From a bacterium (lineage in GTDB: Bacteria; Planctomycetota; Planctomycetia; Planctomycetales; Planctomycetaceae): 64,000 nucleotides of DNA. The translations under genes and the position numbers were made by a program. Under the pieces are notes generated by a model. It was not told the DNA's origin and did no database searches. It was given only the letters and a program-made list of their open reading frames with translations. This document shows positions 1 through 8,903 of the stretch, in pieces (within the stretch, counting starts at the first letter, position 1; every line of letters begins with the position of its first letter). The stretch is from assembly GCA_016125225.1 (NCBI GenBank), contig WGME01000034.1:62001-126000 (forward strand), in the 5' to 3' direction.

Positions 1-1
1 A

Positions 2-1774
2 GACCCTTGGATATCGCTGTTCAATGGTCAGGATTTGTCTGGGTGGAGAACAAACGGACAAGCCTGGCAGGTCCAAAATCAGGTTCTGGAGATTCTGCCG
101 GTACGCATGACTGGCAAAACACACTTGGAAACTACTGAAAGCTACAGCGATTTCGAGCTGCGACTGCAATTCCGATTGCTCAATCAGGGGGCCATCTCAT
201 TGGGCTTTCGCTTCGGACGGGACGATGTCGGCTGGAACCTTGGCCCACAACTCAACCTGGGCTATTTTGGCAAAAATGACTTTGGAAAGGAGAACGAGAC
301 GGGGAACTTGTTCGCGTTGCTCAACCGCACGCCAACGACCCTCGTGAAAGCCACCGACAAGCAACGGGATGTTTACCAGCCAGCTTTGCACCGCGGTGAT
401 TGGATCGATGTCTATCTGCGCTGCGAAGGACCACGCATCATCGCGGAAATTAACGGGCAACGGACTGTCGACTACACCGACACCGCAAGCCAGCTGCCTC
501 TCTCGGGCACCATCGATTTTTACACGCCGGGGTCTCAGCCCGTCTCGGCCGAGGTGCGTGATATCCGTCTCCGCGAACTGAAGACATCCGCGACACCGGT
601 GGCTCCTCTTGCAATGTCAGCTATGCCGCAGATTCCCACTGATCAATCGGATTCCTCATCCTTGCCAAAAGGACCTCGGATTCTGTTTGAAGACGATTAC
701 AGCAGTCCCAAGCCATATTGGTCGAACACCACCGCGGAACAATTGAAAGAGAATCCCGACCACTCCTGGGGATTTCGTGACGGTGTCTATTTCGATGAAG
801 TTCGAGCCACCTCGTGGTACTTCGGCTTTCTGCCCGGAGGGCCGTACAAAGAATGTTCCTGGGAAATGGCGGCCCGTGTGACTGGCGATAATCCCTCCAG
901 TCGTGGTTCGCTCGTAGTGCACCTTATTCAGTCTGGTCGCGGGATTCAGTTGCGCCTGGATGGGCATGGACTCTTATGGATTGCTCCCAGCAGCGTCACG
1001 TTCGATACATTCTCCGCTGGTCCCTGGTTAGGTCCGATCCAGCATACTGCGATCAAATCGGGTGGCGGAGCCTACAACAACATTCGACTGGAAGCCCGCA
1101 AGCGTCGGCTGGATGTGATCGTGAACGATGTCGCCGTGATTCCCCCGTTGGAATTCGAGTGGGATCTGACGCCGTTTTCGATCGGGCTGGGAGTCGATTG
1201 CCAGAGTCCGGCAGTCCGCGCGGAATGGGATAAGAACGTGATTCGCGAACTCGATTCGCTTCCAACAGACAGCGCAGAAACGAAGGCGCAGATCGTTCGA
1301 TTTCTGTCCAACGGAGCCGCCCGCCTGCCTGATGGCACCGTGTGCTATGAAGGAGCGTCGCTCAAGCGGGTGGAAGTCAATGGTGGCAGCGCGAATCCAC
1401 AGTGGGATCTGCAGGCGTTCCAGGGCGTCTGGACCAATGACATGCAAGTCCTCTGGACCGCAGAGAAGGCAGGCCACTCGCTCACGTGGGAATTGCCGGT
1501 TGCCACTGAAGGTCTATACGACATCGTCGCCGGGTTCACTCTGGGACCAGACTTCGGTCGCTTCCGCTTCACACTGGATGATCAGCCGTTGCCCAATGGA
1601 AAAGCGGTCGAACTGTTTGATCCTCGTGTGCAACCGGCCAAGCCGATTTCGCTCGGCACACTGCCATTGACTCCCGGCAAGAAGCGATTGACCGCAACAG
1701 TCATTGGCAAGCATCGGGCATCGACGGGCTTCTTCCTGGGATTGGACGAACTGCGTTTGGTCCCCGCAAAATAG
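2..1774 (+). CDS. DUF1080-type (3-keto-disaccharide hydrolase-like) multidomain protein, 5' truncated
   Basis: The frame is open to the left edge, so the true start lies outside the window. The first visible residues read SLFNGQDLSGW, the usual opening of a DUF1080 (LamG-like jelly-roll) domain. About 190 residues of that domain are followed by a Pro/Ser-rich linker and a second beta-sandwich module that starts near FEDDYSSPKPYW. The last ~150 residues look like a carbohydrate-binding module (TWELPVATEGLYDIVAGF). Such proteins are exported in planctomycetes and are linked to polysaccharide binding or breakdown; no catalytic residues can be assigned here. The gene lies 86 bp before a co-directional sulfatase, which suggests a shared sugar-processing role. 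The DUF1080 assignment is firm; the modules after it are inferred. Confidence 0.8.
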   Translation, partial: DPWISLFNGQDLSGWRTNGQAWQVQNQVLEILPVRMTGKTHLETTESYSDFELRLQFRLLNQGAISLGFRFGRDDVGWNLGPQLNLGYFGKNDFGKENETGNLFALLNRTPTTLVKATDKQRDVYQPALHRGDWIDVYLRCEGPRIIAEINGQRTVDYTDTASQLPLSGTIDFYTPGSQPVSAEVRDIRLRELKTSATPVAPLAMSAMPQIPTDQSDSSSLPKGPRILFEDDYSSPKPYWSNTTAEQLKENPDHSWGFRDGVYFDEVRATSWYFGFLPGGPYKECSWEMAARVTGDNPSSRGSLVVHLIQSGRGIQLRLDGHGLLWIAPSSVTFDTFSAGPWLGPIQHTAIKSGGGAYNNIRLEARKRRLDVIVNDVAVIPPLEFEWDLTPFSIGLGVDCQSPAVRAEWDKNVIRELDSLPTDSAETKAQIVRFLSNGAARLPDGTVCYEGASLKRVEVNGGSANPQWDLQAFQGVWTNDMQVLWTAEKAGHSLTWELPVATEGLYDIVAGFTLGPDFGRFRFTLDDQPLPNGKAVELFDPRVQPAKPISLGTLPLTPGKKRLTATVIGKHRASTGFFLGLDELRLVPAK

Positions 1775-1860
1775 TTCGATAGACCGGATCTTACGCCGTT
1801 CACCGGCCATCCGACAGGTTGCTTCTGAATCGACGTGAAAAACGGAATTGAAAGAGCGTG

Positions 1861-3309
1861 ATGCAAAAACGAATCATCGTGATCTGCCTTTGTCTTTGGC
1901 TGGTCTCCGTAGCTGTTGTCAAAGCGGCAGAGCAGCCCAACTTCATCGTCGTTTATTGCGATAACCTCGGGTATGGCGATATCGAGCCGTTTGGTTCCAC
2001 GTTGCATCGCACGCCGCATCTCAACCGCATGGCTCGCGAAGGTCGCAAATTCACACACTTCTGCGTCACCTCGGGAGTCTGTACCCCTTCGCGGGCCAGT
2101 CTTATCACTGGCTGTTATGCCCAGCGCGTCGGGATGCACAATAACCAGCGCGACGGCATCGTACTGCGGCCCCTTTCGCCGTATGGGCTCAATCCGGATG
2201 AACGCACCATCGCCGAGGTGCTGAAAGATCGCGGATACACCACCGGCATCATCGGCAAATGGCATCTGGGTGATCAATTGGAATTCCTGCCGACGCGGCA
2301 AGGGTTCGATGAGTTCTTCGGCATCCCCTACAGCGATGACATGACGCAAGAGGTGGGACAACGGCTCGGCGAACGGTTCAACGGTCATGACTGGCCGCCG
2401 TTGCCTTTGATGGAAAACGAAACCGTCATCGAAGCCCCCGTTGATCGCAAGCTGTTAACGAAACGGTACACCGAACGGGCTACGCAGTTTATCGAGCAAC
2501 ATCGCGACCGTCCGTTCTTCCTCTTCTTCCCGCAAGCGATGCCGGGCAGCACGAAAATGCCGTTCTCCAGCCCCGAATTCCAGGGGCGTAGCCGCAATGG
2601 TCCATGGGGCGATTCCATTGAAGAACTCGACTGGTCGATGGGTCAAATCCTCGATAAGCTGGTCGAACTCGGCATCGATCAGAAGACCCTGGTGGTCTGG
2701 ACGTCGGACAACGGTGCACCGGGAGCCAGCGACATGCAGGATCTCTCGCTCGGCAGCAACCGGCCGCTGTACGGTCGCGGTTACACCACGGCGGAAGGGG
2801 CGTTTCGCGTGCCGACGCTCATGTGGTGGCCCGGCACAGTTCCGGCGGGCAGCGTCTGTTCGGAACTCGCCACCACGATGGATTTGCTACCGACGTTCGC
2901 CTCGTTGGCGGGTGCCGATGTCCCGATGGACCGGAAATTCGACGGCCACGATATTCGGCCGCTCATTCTCGGTGCGGACAATGCGAAGTCGCCCTATGAC
3001 GCATTCTATTACTATGCCGGTGAGCAGTTGCAGGCGGTCCGCAGCGGCCCCTGGAAACTCTTCCTGCCCCTGACCGAGTTCACACAACACCCGCACTTCA
3101 AGAAGGGAGAACCGGCCAGACCGCTGCTGTTCAACGTCGTCGAAGACATCGGATCAACCCGCAACCTGGCGGAGGCCCATCCGGAAATCGTGACCCGCCT
3201 GACCACCCTCGCCGACCAAGCCCGCGCAGATCTCGGCGACACTGGCCGTAAAGGAACGGGCCAACGCACTGCCGGATACGTCGAAAAGCCCAGCGCGAGG
3301 ACACGGTGA
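1861..3309 (+). CDS. Secreted sulfatase, CTPSR formylglycine motif
   Basis: A 482-residue alkaline-phosphatase-fold sulfatase that hydrolyses sulfate esters, probably of a glycan. The N-terminus is a signal peptide ending near VVKAAEQ. The formylglycine motif C-T-P-S-R is at about residue 74 and is followed by ASLITG. Metal ligands appear as CDNLGYGD near residue 34 and TSDNGAPG further on. The first pair reads Asp-Asn where many sulfatases have Asp-Asp; I believe this variant is known. GKWHLGD, typical of the family, is present. A GTG sits directly before the ATG; ATG is preferred. The gene follows a DUF1080 protein on the same strand. The substrate cannot be told from sequence. Activation needs a formylglycine-generating enzyme not seen in this window. 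Confidence 0.93.
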   Translation: MQKRIIVICLCLWLVSVAVVKAAEQPNFIVVYCDNLGYGDIEPFGSTLHRTPHLNRMAREGRKFTHFCVTSGVCTPSRASLITGCYAQRVGMHNNQRDGIVLRPLSPYGLNPDERTIAEVLKDRGYTTGIIGKWHLGDQLEFLPTRQGFDEFFGIPYSDDMTQEVGQRLGERFNGHDWPPLPLMENETVIEAPVDRKLLTKRYTERATQFIEQHRDRPFFLFFPQAMPGSTKMPFSSPEFQGRSRNGPWGDSIEELDWSMGQILDKLVELGIDQKTLVVWTSDNGAPGASDMQDLSLGSNRPLYGRGYTTAEGAFRVPTLMWWPGTVPAGSVCSELATTMDLLPTFASLAGADVPMDRKFDGHDIRPLILGADNAKSPYDAFYYYAGEQLQAVRSGPWKLFLPLTEFTQHPHFKKGEPARPLLFNVVEDIGSTRNLAEAHPEIVTRLTTLADQARADLGDTGRKGTGQRTAGYVEKPSARTR

Positions 3310-3458
3310 GTAGGTGCAGGCTTGGCTGCTTTTGATTTTAAACTCTGAGTACTCCAAGTTGTTGTTGAGCAGAATACCTTGTACACTATAGTTTCGATCC
3401 GTACGCATTCTGCTGTTTTCATTGGCTCATGTGATTTAGTCTAACATGGAGTTTTCTA

Positions 3459-4199
3459 ATGTTGGCCTCCGAAATCCGAAATCTGAATATTAAGTTGAAG
3501 TCTATACAGATTCGACAAGCTGCTCGAAAAGCATTTGATTTGACACAATTCGGTACCGGCAATTTTGAACGTATGCTATCTGCCATGGTTTTTGCAGCAT
3601 TGTTTGTTCCTCCATTATTGATAGCAGCCGCAGTATGGGAATTACGTGCCGACTATATGATTGCGATTCTTGTAGCTTCAGCCGTGACTGTCTTATCTAC
3701 TTGTGCTGCCCTAGTCATGTGGTCTTCTGATGAATCTCTTGCAGACGAGTTCGTGCAAGTAAAATCGCAACTTGCCGATTTGCTTCCCAAGTTGCTCGCA
3801 GAGAAGGAGCAAAGAAAACAACAGCAAATTCAACAAAGAGGGCAGAGCGCAAATGTTGCTAATGTCAAGTCCGGCGAAGTAGTCATCAGTAAGAAGGCGG
3901 TTGTCGTCACAACTTCTCGTTGTCCTTTTTGCCGTGAGATTATTTCTGTTAACGCTATTAAGTGCAAGCATTGCGGTGAGCTGTTCGATGACAGTATTCG
4001 ACGAGCACGAAGCTACAATCCAGGGGTTGCTGCTGTGTTGAGCTTTTTTTGGCCTGGATTAGGACAGATATACAAGAGAAAAGTGCTGTCTGGTCTGTTG
4101 TGGCTATTTGTGGTTGTTGTTGGTTATGTAATGTGTTTTGTCCCGGGCTTGTTCTTGCATGTTATTTGTATATTTGACGCGGCTTCTGGCGGGGAATAG
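3459..4199 (+). CDS. Zinc-ribbon membrane protein with TM2-like C-terminus
   Basis: A 246-residue protein of unknown function. Two hydrophobic segments lie at about residues 40-65 and 68-90 (FAALFVPPLLIAAAVW; MIAILVASAVTVLSTC). They are followed by a Gln/Lys-rich coiled stretch (EKEQRKQQQIQQRG), then a zinc ribbon CPFC...CKHC near residues 154-171. The C-terminus reads NPGVAAVLSFFWPGLGQIYK and then a hydrophobic stretch, resembling TM2-type domains. Codon use is clearly more AT-rich than in the sulfatases on both sides, and the flanking non-coding DNA is AT-rich too. This suggests acquisition from elsewhere. No partner gene is evident. The architecture is seen directly; the function is unknown. 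Confidence 0.75.
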   Translation: MLASEIRNLNIKLKSIQIRQAARKAFDLTQFGTGNFERMLSAMVFAALFVPPLLIAAAVWELRADYMIAILVASAVTVLSTCAALVMWSSDESLADEFVQVKSQLADLLPKLLAEKEQRKQQQIQQRGQSANVANVKSGEVVISKKAVVVTTSRCPFCREIISVNAIKCKHCGELFDDSIRRARSYNPGVAAVLSFFWPGLGQIYKRKVLSGLLWLFVVVVGYVMCFVPGLFLHVICIFDAASGGE

Positions 4200-4416
4200 C
4201 CATCAACTATTGAAGCCGTGTTAATAACGCCTGAGAAAGAACCGCTTCATTCTTGAGATTCAAGCAGGAAGCAATATTGATTTCAGCCAGACTTTGGAAC
4301 AATTGGCGCGTCCTGTGTGCACTATGATATCTTCACGGTTCTCTGTGCAACATCGTGTCACTTTTGCGCTCGGCGCAATTCGTGAGGCACCTTGTGGGTT
4401 CTGAAGGAAGTGGTTT

Positions 4417-5874
4417 ATGCTCCGGTCAGTATTTGCCCTGCTGAGTCTGTGCGTCGGTCATTCCGTTATCGCGGCTGATGTTCCAGCCCGTAAGAATGTG
4501 CTGCTGATTGTGTCGGACGATCTGACCGCCGGGGCATTGTCGTGCTATGGAAACACGGTGTGCCAGACGCCGCACATTGACCAGCTGGCAGCGAAGGGCA
4601 CGCGGTACACGCGGGCCTACTGCAATGCGACGTATTGCGGACCGTCGCGGGCATCGTTCCTCTCGGGCTACTATCCCCACGCAACCAAAGTCTTTGGGTA
4701 CACCAGCCCACGTCCCGCCATCGGTGATCGGGCGACGCTGCCGCAGTACTTTCTGCAGCACGGCTACTCGTCGACACGCGTCAGCAAGATCTATCACATG
4801 GGGGTGCCGGGAGACATTGAAAAGGGAAGCAACGGTGCCGATGACGAGTTGTCATGGTCGGCCCGGTTCAACAGTCAGGGTCCCGAATGGAAAGCTCCCG
4901 GTACCGGTGAAACGTTGGAAGGCAACCCGCAACGCAACAAACCGGTCCAGGGGGGGAACACGTTTGTGGTGGTGGAAGCGGATGGCGACGATCTGGTGCA
5001 TGCCGACGGGAAGACGGCGGCCAAGGCGGTGGAGCTGCTGTCTCAACCACATGCCGAGCCGTTCTTCCTCGCGGTGGGATTTGTGAGACCGCATGTGCCG
5101 TTTGTGGCCCCGCGTCGTTTTGCCGAGCCGTTTCTGCCCTTCGACACCATGGTGCTGCCCCCCAAAGTGCCGGGCGACTGGGATGACATTCCGCCAGCGG
5201 GGATCAATTACAAGACCAGCAAGAGCATGCAGATGGACATCGCCCAGCAGAAGAAGGCGATCGGCGGCTACTATGCGGCGGTTCAATTCATGGATGCCCA
5301 GGTGGGCAAAGTGCTCGACGCGCTGGCCGAGTCGGGTCATGCGGACGATACCGTGGTCGTCTTCACCAGCGATCATGGCTTTCATCTGGGGGAACACGAT
5401 TTCTGGGCGAAAGTGAGTCTGCATGAAGAGTCGGCCCGCGTGCCCCTCATCATTCATGCCCCGGGCCTGCCGCCGGGAGTGTGCGATTCATTCGTGGAAC
5501 TGATCGACCTCTATCCCACGTTGTCGCAACTGTGCGGCCTGCCAGTCCCGGAGCGAATTCAGGGACGCGATCTCACTCCCACGTTGCAAGATGCCGGTGC
5601 CTCTGTCCGTGAGACCGCGTTCTGCTACTGCCCCATGAGTCAGGGTTTTCTGCTGCGGAACGATCGTTGGGCCTACCTGCAATACAAGGAAGACGCCAGC
5701 GGCGGCATCGAGCTCTTCGATATGCAGCAGGACCCGCACCAGTACACCAATCTGGCTGATGAGAAGTCTTCGTTGGGTATCGTGTCCGGCTTCCAACGCC
5801 AATTAGCCGCCATGCTCGCAGAGCACCGGAACTGCGATCTGGCTAAGCCATCAGGCACGAAAGCGTCGCGTTGA
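4417..5874 (+). CDS. Secreted iduronate-2-sulfatase-type sulfatase, CGPSR motif
   Basis: A 485-residue sulfatase of the iduronate-2-sulfatase-like group. A signal peptide covers residues 1-20 (ending VIAA). The metal-binding pair is in IVSDDLTAG at about 34-35. The formylglycine motif C-G-P-S-R is at about residue 74. FTSDHGFHLGEHDFWAK supplies the later Asp-His and Lys positions seen in this subgroup. GAAGGAAG lies seven bases before the ATG and supports this start. The motif and the domain ending differ from the upstream CTPSR sulfatase, so the two are not recent duplicates. The glycan substrate is unknown. It sits downstream of the AT-rich island, and 217 bp without a gene precede it, so it probably has its own promoter. 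Confidence 0.93.
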   Translation: MLRSVFALLSLCVGHSVIAADVPARKNVLLIVSDDLTAGALSCYGNTVCQTPHIDQLAAKGTRYTRAYCNATYCGPSRASFLSGYYPHATKVFGYTSPRPAIGDRATLPQYFLQHGYSSTRVSKIYHMGVPGDIEKGSNGADDELSWSARFNSQGPEWKAPGTGETLEGNPQRNKPVQGGNTFVVVEADGDDLVHADGKTAAKAVELLSQPHAEPFFLAVGFVRPHVPFVAPRRFAEPFLPFDTMVLPPKVPGDWDDIPPAGINYKTSKSMQMDIAQQKKAIGGYYAAVQFMDAQVGKVLDALAESGHADDTVVVFTSDHGFHLGEHDFWAKVSLHEESARVPLIIHAPGLPPGVCDSFVELIDLYPTLSQLCGLPVPERIQGRDLTPTLQDAGASVRETAFCYCPMSQGFLLRNDRWAYLQYKEDASGGIELFDMQQDPHQYTNLADEKSSLGIVSGFQRQLAAMLAEHRNCDLAKPSGTKASR

Positions 5875-5974
5875 AGAGTGTGGGGGATGATAATCATTCC
5901 TCTTACCGCCGTGTTTTGAAAGCGACTCCGAAGGCTTGCTGAGTTTCATCGCTTTCGAAACTGAAGGGTGAGAC

Positions 5975-7000
5975 GTGGCGTTCAACACTGGAGAGATCCC
6001 ATTGGCTGCGCGCATACCCAAGCCGATTCCATTTGACGAACAGGTCTGGCCGATCTTTGACAATCCGCTGGACATGAGCCGTCGGCTGGCATTCGCGGAC
6101 TGGTTGGCCAGTCACGGTCATAAAGCACGTGCGGAGTGGATGCGTCGCTGCTGTGGAGATTGCGAGTACTCGCGCGATATCCGAGCCAGCTTGACGCTCG
6201 TCGAACGCTCCACGCATTTATGCATCGGTGCCGATCCACTGTGGCGTCCCACTCGGGCGCTCGAAAAAATTCAGCCGGAATGGTGGCGAACGCCGCCTGA
6301 ATCAACCGGGTATCAGGTCCTTCATTTCGGACGGATCATGGTCGGCGAACTGGGAGATCCTCGCTGGATCTTTGAGGGAGACTGGTTGGAGAAGGCGTGG
6401 CGGCAAGGCTGGCTGGAGCTGTTGTCGCTGGAACCTCACGATGAAGTCCAGTTCCACAGAATTGCTGACATCCGCGAGGAGTATCAATCCGTCCCGTTCC
6501 AACTGGATACGACACGCACATGGTGCGACCGGCCTCCCGAGGAACCGTATCGCAGGGTTCTTTCGTTTGCCGGTTTACATGGACTCGTTCTCAGCCCCAG
6601 TGAATTGTCGCTCACCGCGCTGCGGGATTTTGCGGACACCGCTCCAAATCTGCGCTACCTGCAATTGTTGGGCCTGCCACAGCGCGAGAACTCGACCAGA
6701 GCGTTGGAGCAACTGCCCCACCTGGCTCACCTGCGCAGTCTGGTCATCGGCACGTCGCACCCGGACGATGATTCCATGCAGTTTGTCACGGCGACCCAGC
6801 GTCTCGAGTTTCTTGGGCTGTATGGGAAACGGCTCACGGATCGTGGACTGGAACGGATTCCCGAGATGTCATCCCTGAGGTATCTGGCCATCGACGTTCC
6901 CGGAGTCAGCCGCGAGGCCATTGAGCGGTTGCAACGACTGTGCCCCAGGCTCACAATTCAGGTCGAACGAGACATGCGAGATCGGATCGGCCCGGCATAA
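5975..7000 (+). CDS. TIGR02996 domain protein with leucine-rich repeats
   Basis: A 341-residue protein. Residues ~30-55 (SRRLAFADWLASHGHKARAEWMR) match the TIGR02996 repeat-companion domain. That domain is expanded in planctomycetes and Myxococcus relatives and has unknown function. The C-terminal half has irregular leucine-rich repeats (LRYLQLLGLP, LRSLVIGT, LEFLGLYGKRLTDRGLERI, LRYLAIDVPGV). There is no signal peptide, so a cytoplasmic location is likely. The start is GTG at 5975, preceded by AAGGGTGAG. LRR surfaces usually bind proteins, but no partner is suggested by the neighbours. The family call is good; the role is unknown. Confidence 0.82.
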   Translation: MAFNTGEIPLAARIPKPIPFDEQVWPIFDNPLDMSRRLAFADWLASHGHKARAEWMRRCCGDCEYSRDIRASLTLVERSTHLCIGADPLWRPTRALEKIQPEWWRTPPESTGYQVLHFGRIMVGELGDPRWIFEGDWLEKAWRQGWLELLSLEPHDEVQFHRIADIREEYQSVPFQLDTTRTWCDRPPEEPYRRVLSFAGLHGLVLSPSELSLTALRDFADTAPNLRYLQLLGLPQRENSTRALEQLPHLAHLRSLVIGTSHPDDDSMQFVTATQRLEFLGLYGKRLTDRGLERIPEMSSLRYLAIDVPGVSREAIERLQRLCPRLTIQVERDMRDRIGPA

Positions 7001-7122
7001 CAGAGCGGCCGAGTTTCAGCGACATTCGATACCATTCATCCACATGATATGCGAACAACAAGAACCGCGAGGAGCAGAACTCAGGGCCATTCGATCCACG
7101 GCCAGAGTGGCGCTCAACGCCG

Positions 7123-7533
7123 TTAATTCGGAGGGGCCGCTGCGTGCTTGTGATAGGCTTCGAGCCACGCTTTCACTTTCTCGGCCGTATCGGGTTCTGG
7201 TTGATCGATGACGAACACCTCCCGATCCGCACGGCGAACGGCTACTCCGAGCGCCTCTTGGATTTTCGCTTCAAAGTCTTCGAATTCTTGTTCGGTACCC
7301 TGATCTTCCGCAAAAAATGGCGGCATGGCTTCAAAATGAATCCAGAGTTTTCCATCGGACCATTTTTTGATGACTGGTTCACCATCAGGATCAAATCCCG
7401 TCACAGCGATTTCCTCGATCATCGTGGGTGCCTCAACGGTGCCGCCGGCTGGCGCGGCATTTCGCCCGCAGCCACAGATCAACAGGAGTGGCGTCAACAA
7501 CGATCCGAAAAGGCCTCGTTTGCGACCAGTCAT
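7123..7533 (-). CDS. Small lipoprotein of unknown function
   Basis: A 136-residue protein with a basic N-terminus (MTGRKRG), a hydrophobic core (LLTPLLLI) and a lipobox-like CGC near residue 20, so it is probably lipid-anchored. The mature part has a strand-rich segment (FDPDGEPVIKKWSDGKLWIHFEAMPP) and then an acidic helix. It faces the TIGR02996 gene convergently across about 120 bp. I do not recognise a family. A longer open frame on the opposite strand lacks coding character; the signal sequence makes the minus strand the better choice. Confidence 0.65.
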   Translation of the reverse strand: MTGRKRGLFGSLLTPLLLICGCGRNAAPAGGTVEAPTMIEEIAVTGFDPDGEPVIKKWSDGKLWIHFEAMPPFFAEDQGTEQEFEDFEAKIQEALGVAVRRADREVFVIDQPEPDTAEKVKAWLEAYHKHAAAPPN

Positions 7534-7764
7534 AAGATGGTGCTCCGATCAGGAATCACGTTACCGCCCGGTGACCCAGCGACTTTGGAATGGATGCTCC
7601 CGGCACAGAATGTTGCGTCAAGGATGATAATCACACCTGACAGCTGCCAGGTATTCAAAGCGACTCCGATAAGTGGCTGGGGTCGACCAACTCAACTTGG
7701 CAGGCTGTTGACAAATTAACGACAACCTGATTCCAGCCATTCCGTCGGTTCCCTAGTTCCTGGG

Positions 7765-8604
7765 TTACTCCCATTCACAGATAAAGCCGGGCTGGTTAGA
7801 ACTGTCGGAAGGTTGATCGCTCCATTTTCCTCGCCACAAGTCATCTCCATTCAGCGATTTGATCAGCACGAGAAAATGTTCTGTACCGAACTGATTGTTG
7901 GGTTCACCCGGGCCCCAATTGGAGTATCCAAACTTCTCGCCGGTGACCCATTCCCATGTGCTTTCACGCCTTTTATCTGTAGCACCGAGCCAGGCTTGAT
8001 TGACGCTCGACTTTTCCATCAGCAATAGAACAAGAGCGTTCTCATCCTGATCCTGAATTGTCGCCAGATTGCCTCCCATTTGCTCACAGCGCGTGCGTGC
8101 ATCCTCCCAGCGAAGTTTTTCGGGATACAACTTGTAATAATGCCCCTTATATCGGACTGCATCCAAAGGTCTGCCAACCTGCCGCGACTTCAGGCCTTCT
8201 TGCTTTTCTTGAATTGCCTTTGCGGCGTTGATGTTGCCTGCTTTTGTGTAATCAGCCACTGCCAGTTGATAGGCTCGCTCCAGGTCATTGAGTGCTTTTT
8301 GAGTCAACCGCTCGTAGACCCGTGTACTAACTGACTTGGGAAGCACATTTCGACGATCAAATGCCTGAATTTCGTTGACCAGCTTTTCAAATTCCGAGAG
8401 GTCACCTTTTTTCTGGGCAACATCACGTTTGGCTTCGAGCATCTTGCGCACGTCTAGACAAGCATTATCGATGATGGCCTGAGCTTCATGCTCGGCTGCT
8501 TCTACCCGATCTTTAGCAGAGGTCTTTTCATCTCCAATTCCAACATTGGAGCTCGCGATCACGCAGAAGAGGGAGACCAAGGCAGAAATGTACCGAGCCT
8601 GCAT
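7765..8604 (-). CDS. Secreted protein with coiled-coil and C-type lectin domain
   Basis: About 279 residues from the internal ATG (MQARYISALVSLFCVIASS), which gives a normal signal peptide; a longer frame would start at 8640. Residues ~25-130 are helical and charged (many Glu, Lys, Ala), consistent with a stalk. The last ~130 residues form a C-type-lectin-like domain: WEDARTRCEQMGGNLATI, WLGATDK, WEWVTGEKFGYSNWGPGEPNN, and a final FICEWE. The EPN triplet is the usual calcium/mannose-type site in true lectins, but only one of the two cysteine pairs is plain. The likely role is binding sugar or protein outside the cell. The partner is unknown. Confidence 0.85.
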   Translation of the reverse strand: MQARYISALVSLFCVIASSNVGIGDEKTSAKDRVEAAEHEAQAIIDNACLDVRKMLEAKRDVAQKKGDLSEFEKLVNEIQAFDRRNVLPKSVSTRVYERLTQKALNDLERAYQLAVADYTKAGNINAAKAIQEKQEGLKSRQVGRPLDAVRYKGHYYKLYPEKLRWEDARTRCEQMGGNLATIQDQDENALVLLLMEKSSVNQAWLGATDKRRESTWEWVTGEKFGYSNWGPGEPNNQFGTEHFLVLIKSLNGDDLWRGKWSDQPSDSSNQPGFICEWE

Positions 8605-8836
8605 TTGTAGATCCTCGTTGATCGATCTCGAAGGGTACAAAATCCGTTGACCGTGCGATTATTCGGACAATGTCGGATGATCGCAACTCGGAACGTTGAT
8701 TATCTGATCGCTGCGACGTTCTGCAGGAGTTTAAGCCGCTGTGGAAAATAGCTGCATCCGCGATGCTGCTTCTGTGCGAGTATGTCCCCGCTTGGCACGC
8801 CCCGCGAACATATGTTACGCTTGCGATGCGTTCTGT

Positions 8837-8855
8837 CCGATAGAAATTCTATCGG
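8837..8855. promoter_or_regulatory. 19-bp inverted repeat upstream of the DUF1501 gene
   Basis: CCGATAGAA and TTCTATCGG flank a single A. The centre is too tight for an RNA hairpin, so this looks like a DNA-binding site. It ends 48 bp before the DUF1501 start, where an operator would be expected. The regulator is unknown. Confidence 0.4.
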
Positions 8856-8903
8856 TCGCTTCGCGATTGCTGCCCGCGTTACCCCGCCGTCGAGACCCTG
8901 CCC

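Noticed and set aside
7144-7719. 191-codon open frame on the plus strand over the lipoprotein gene
   Set aside because: No signal, domain or ribosome site; the minus-strand frame has a clean lipobox signal and better coding character.
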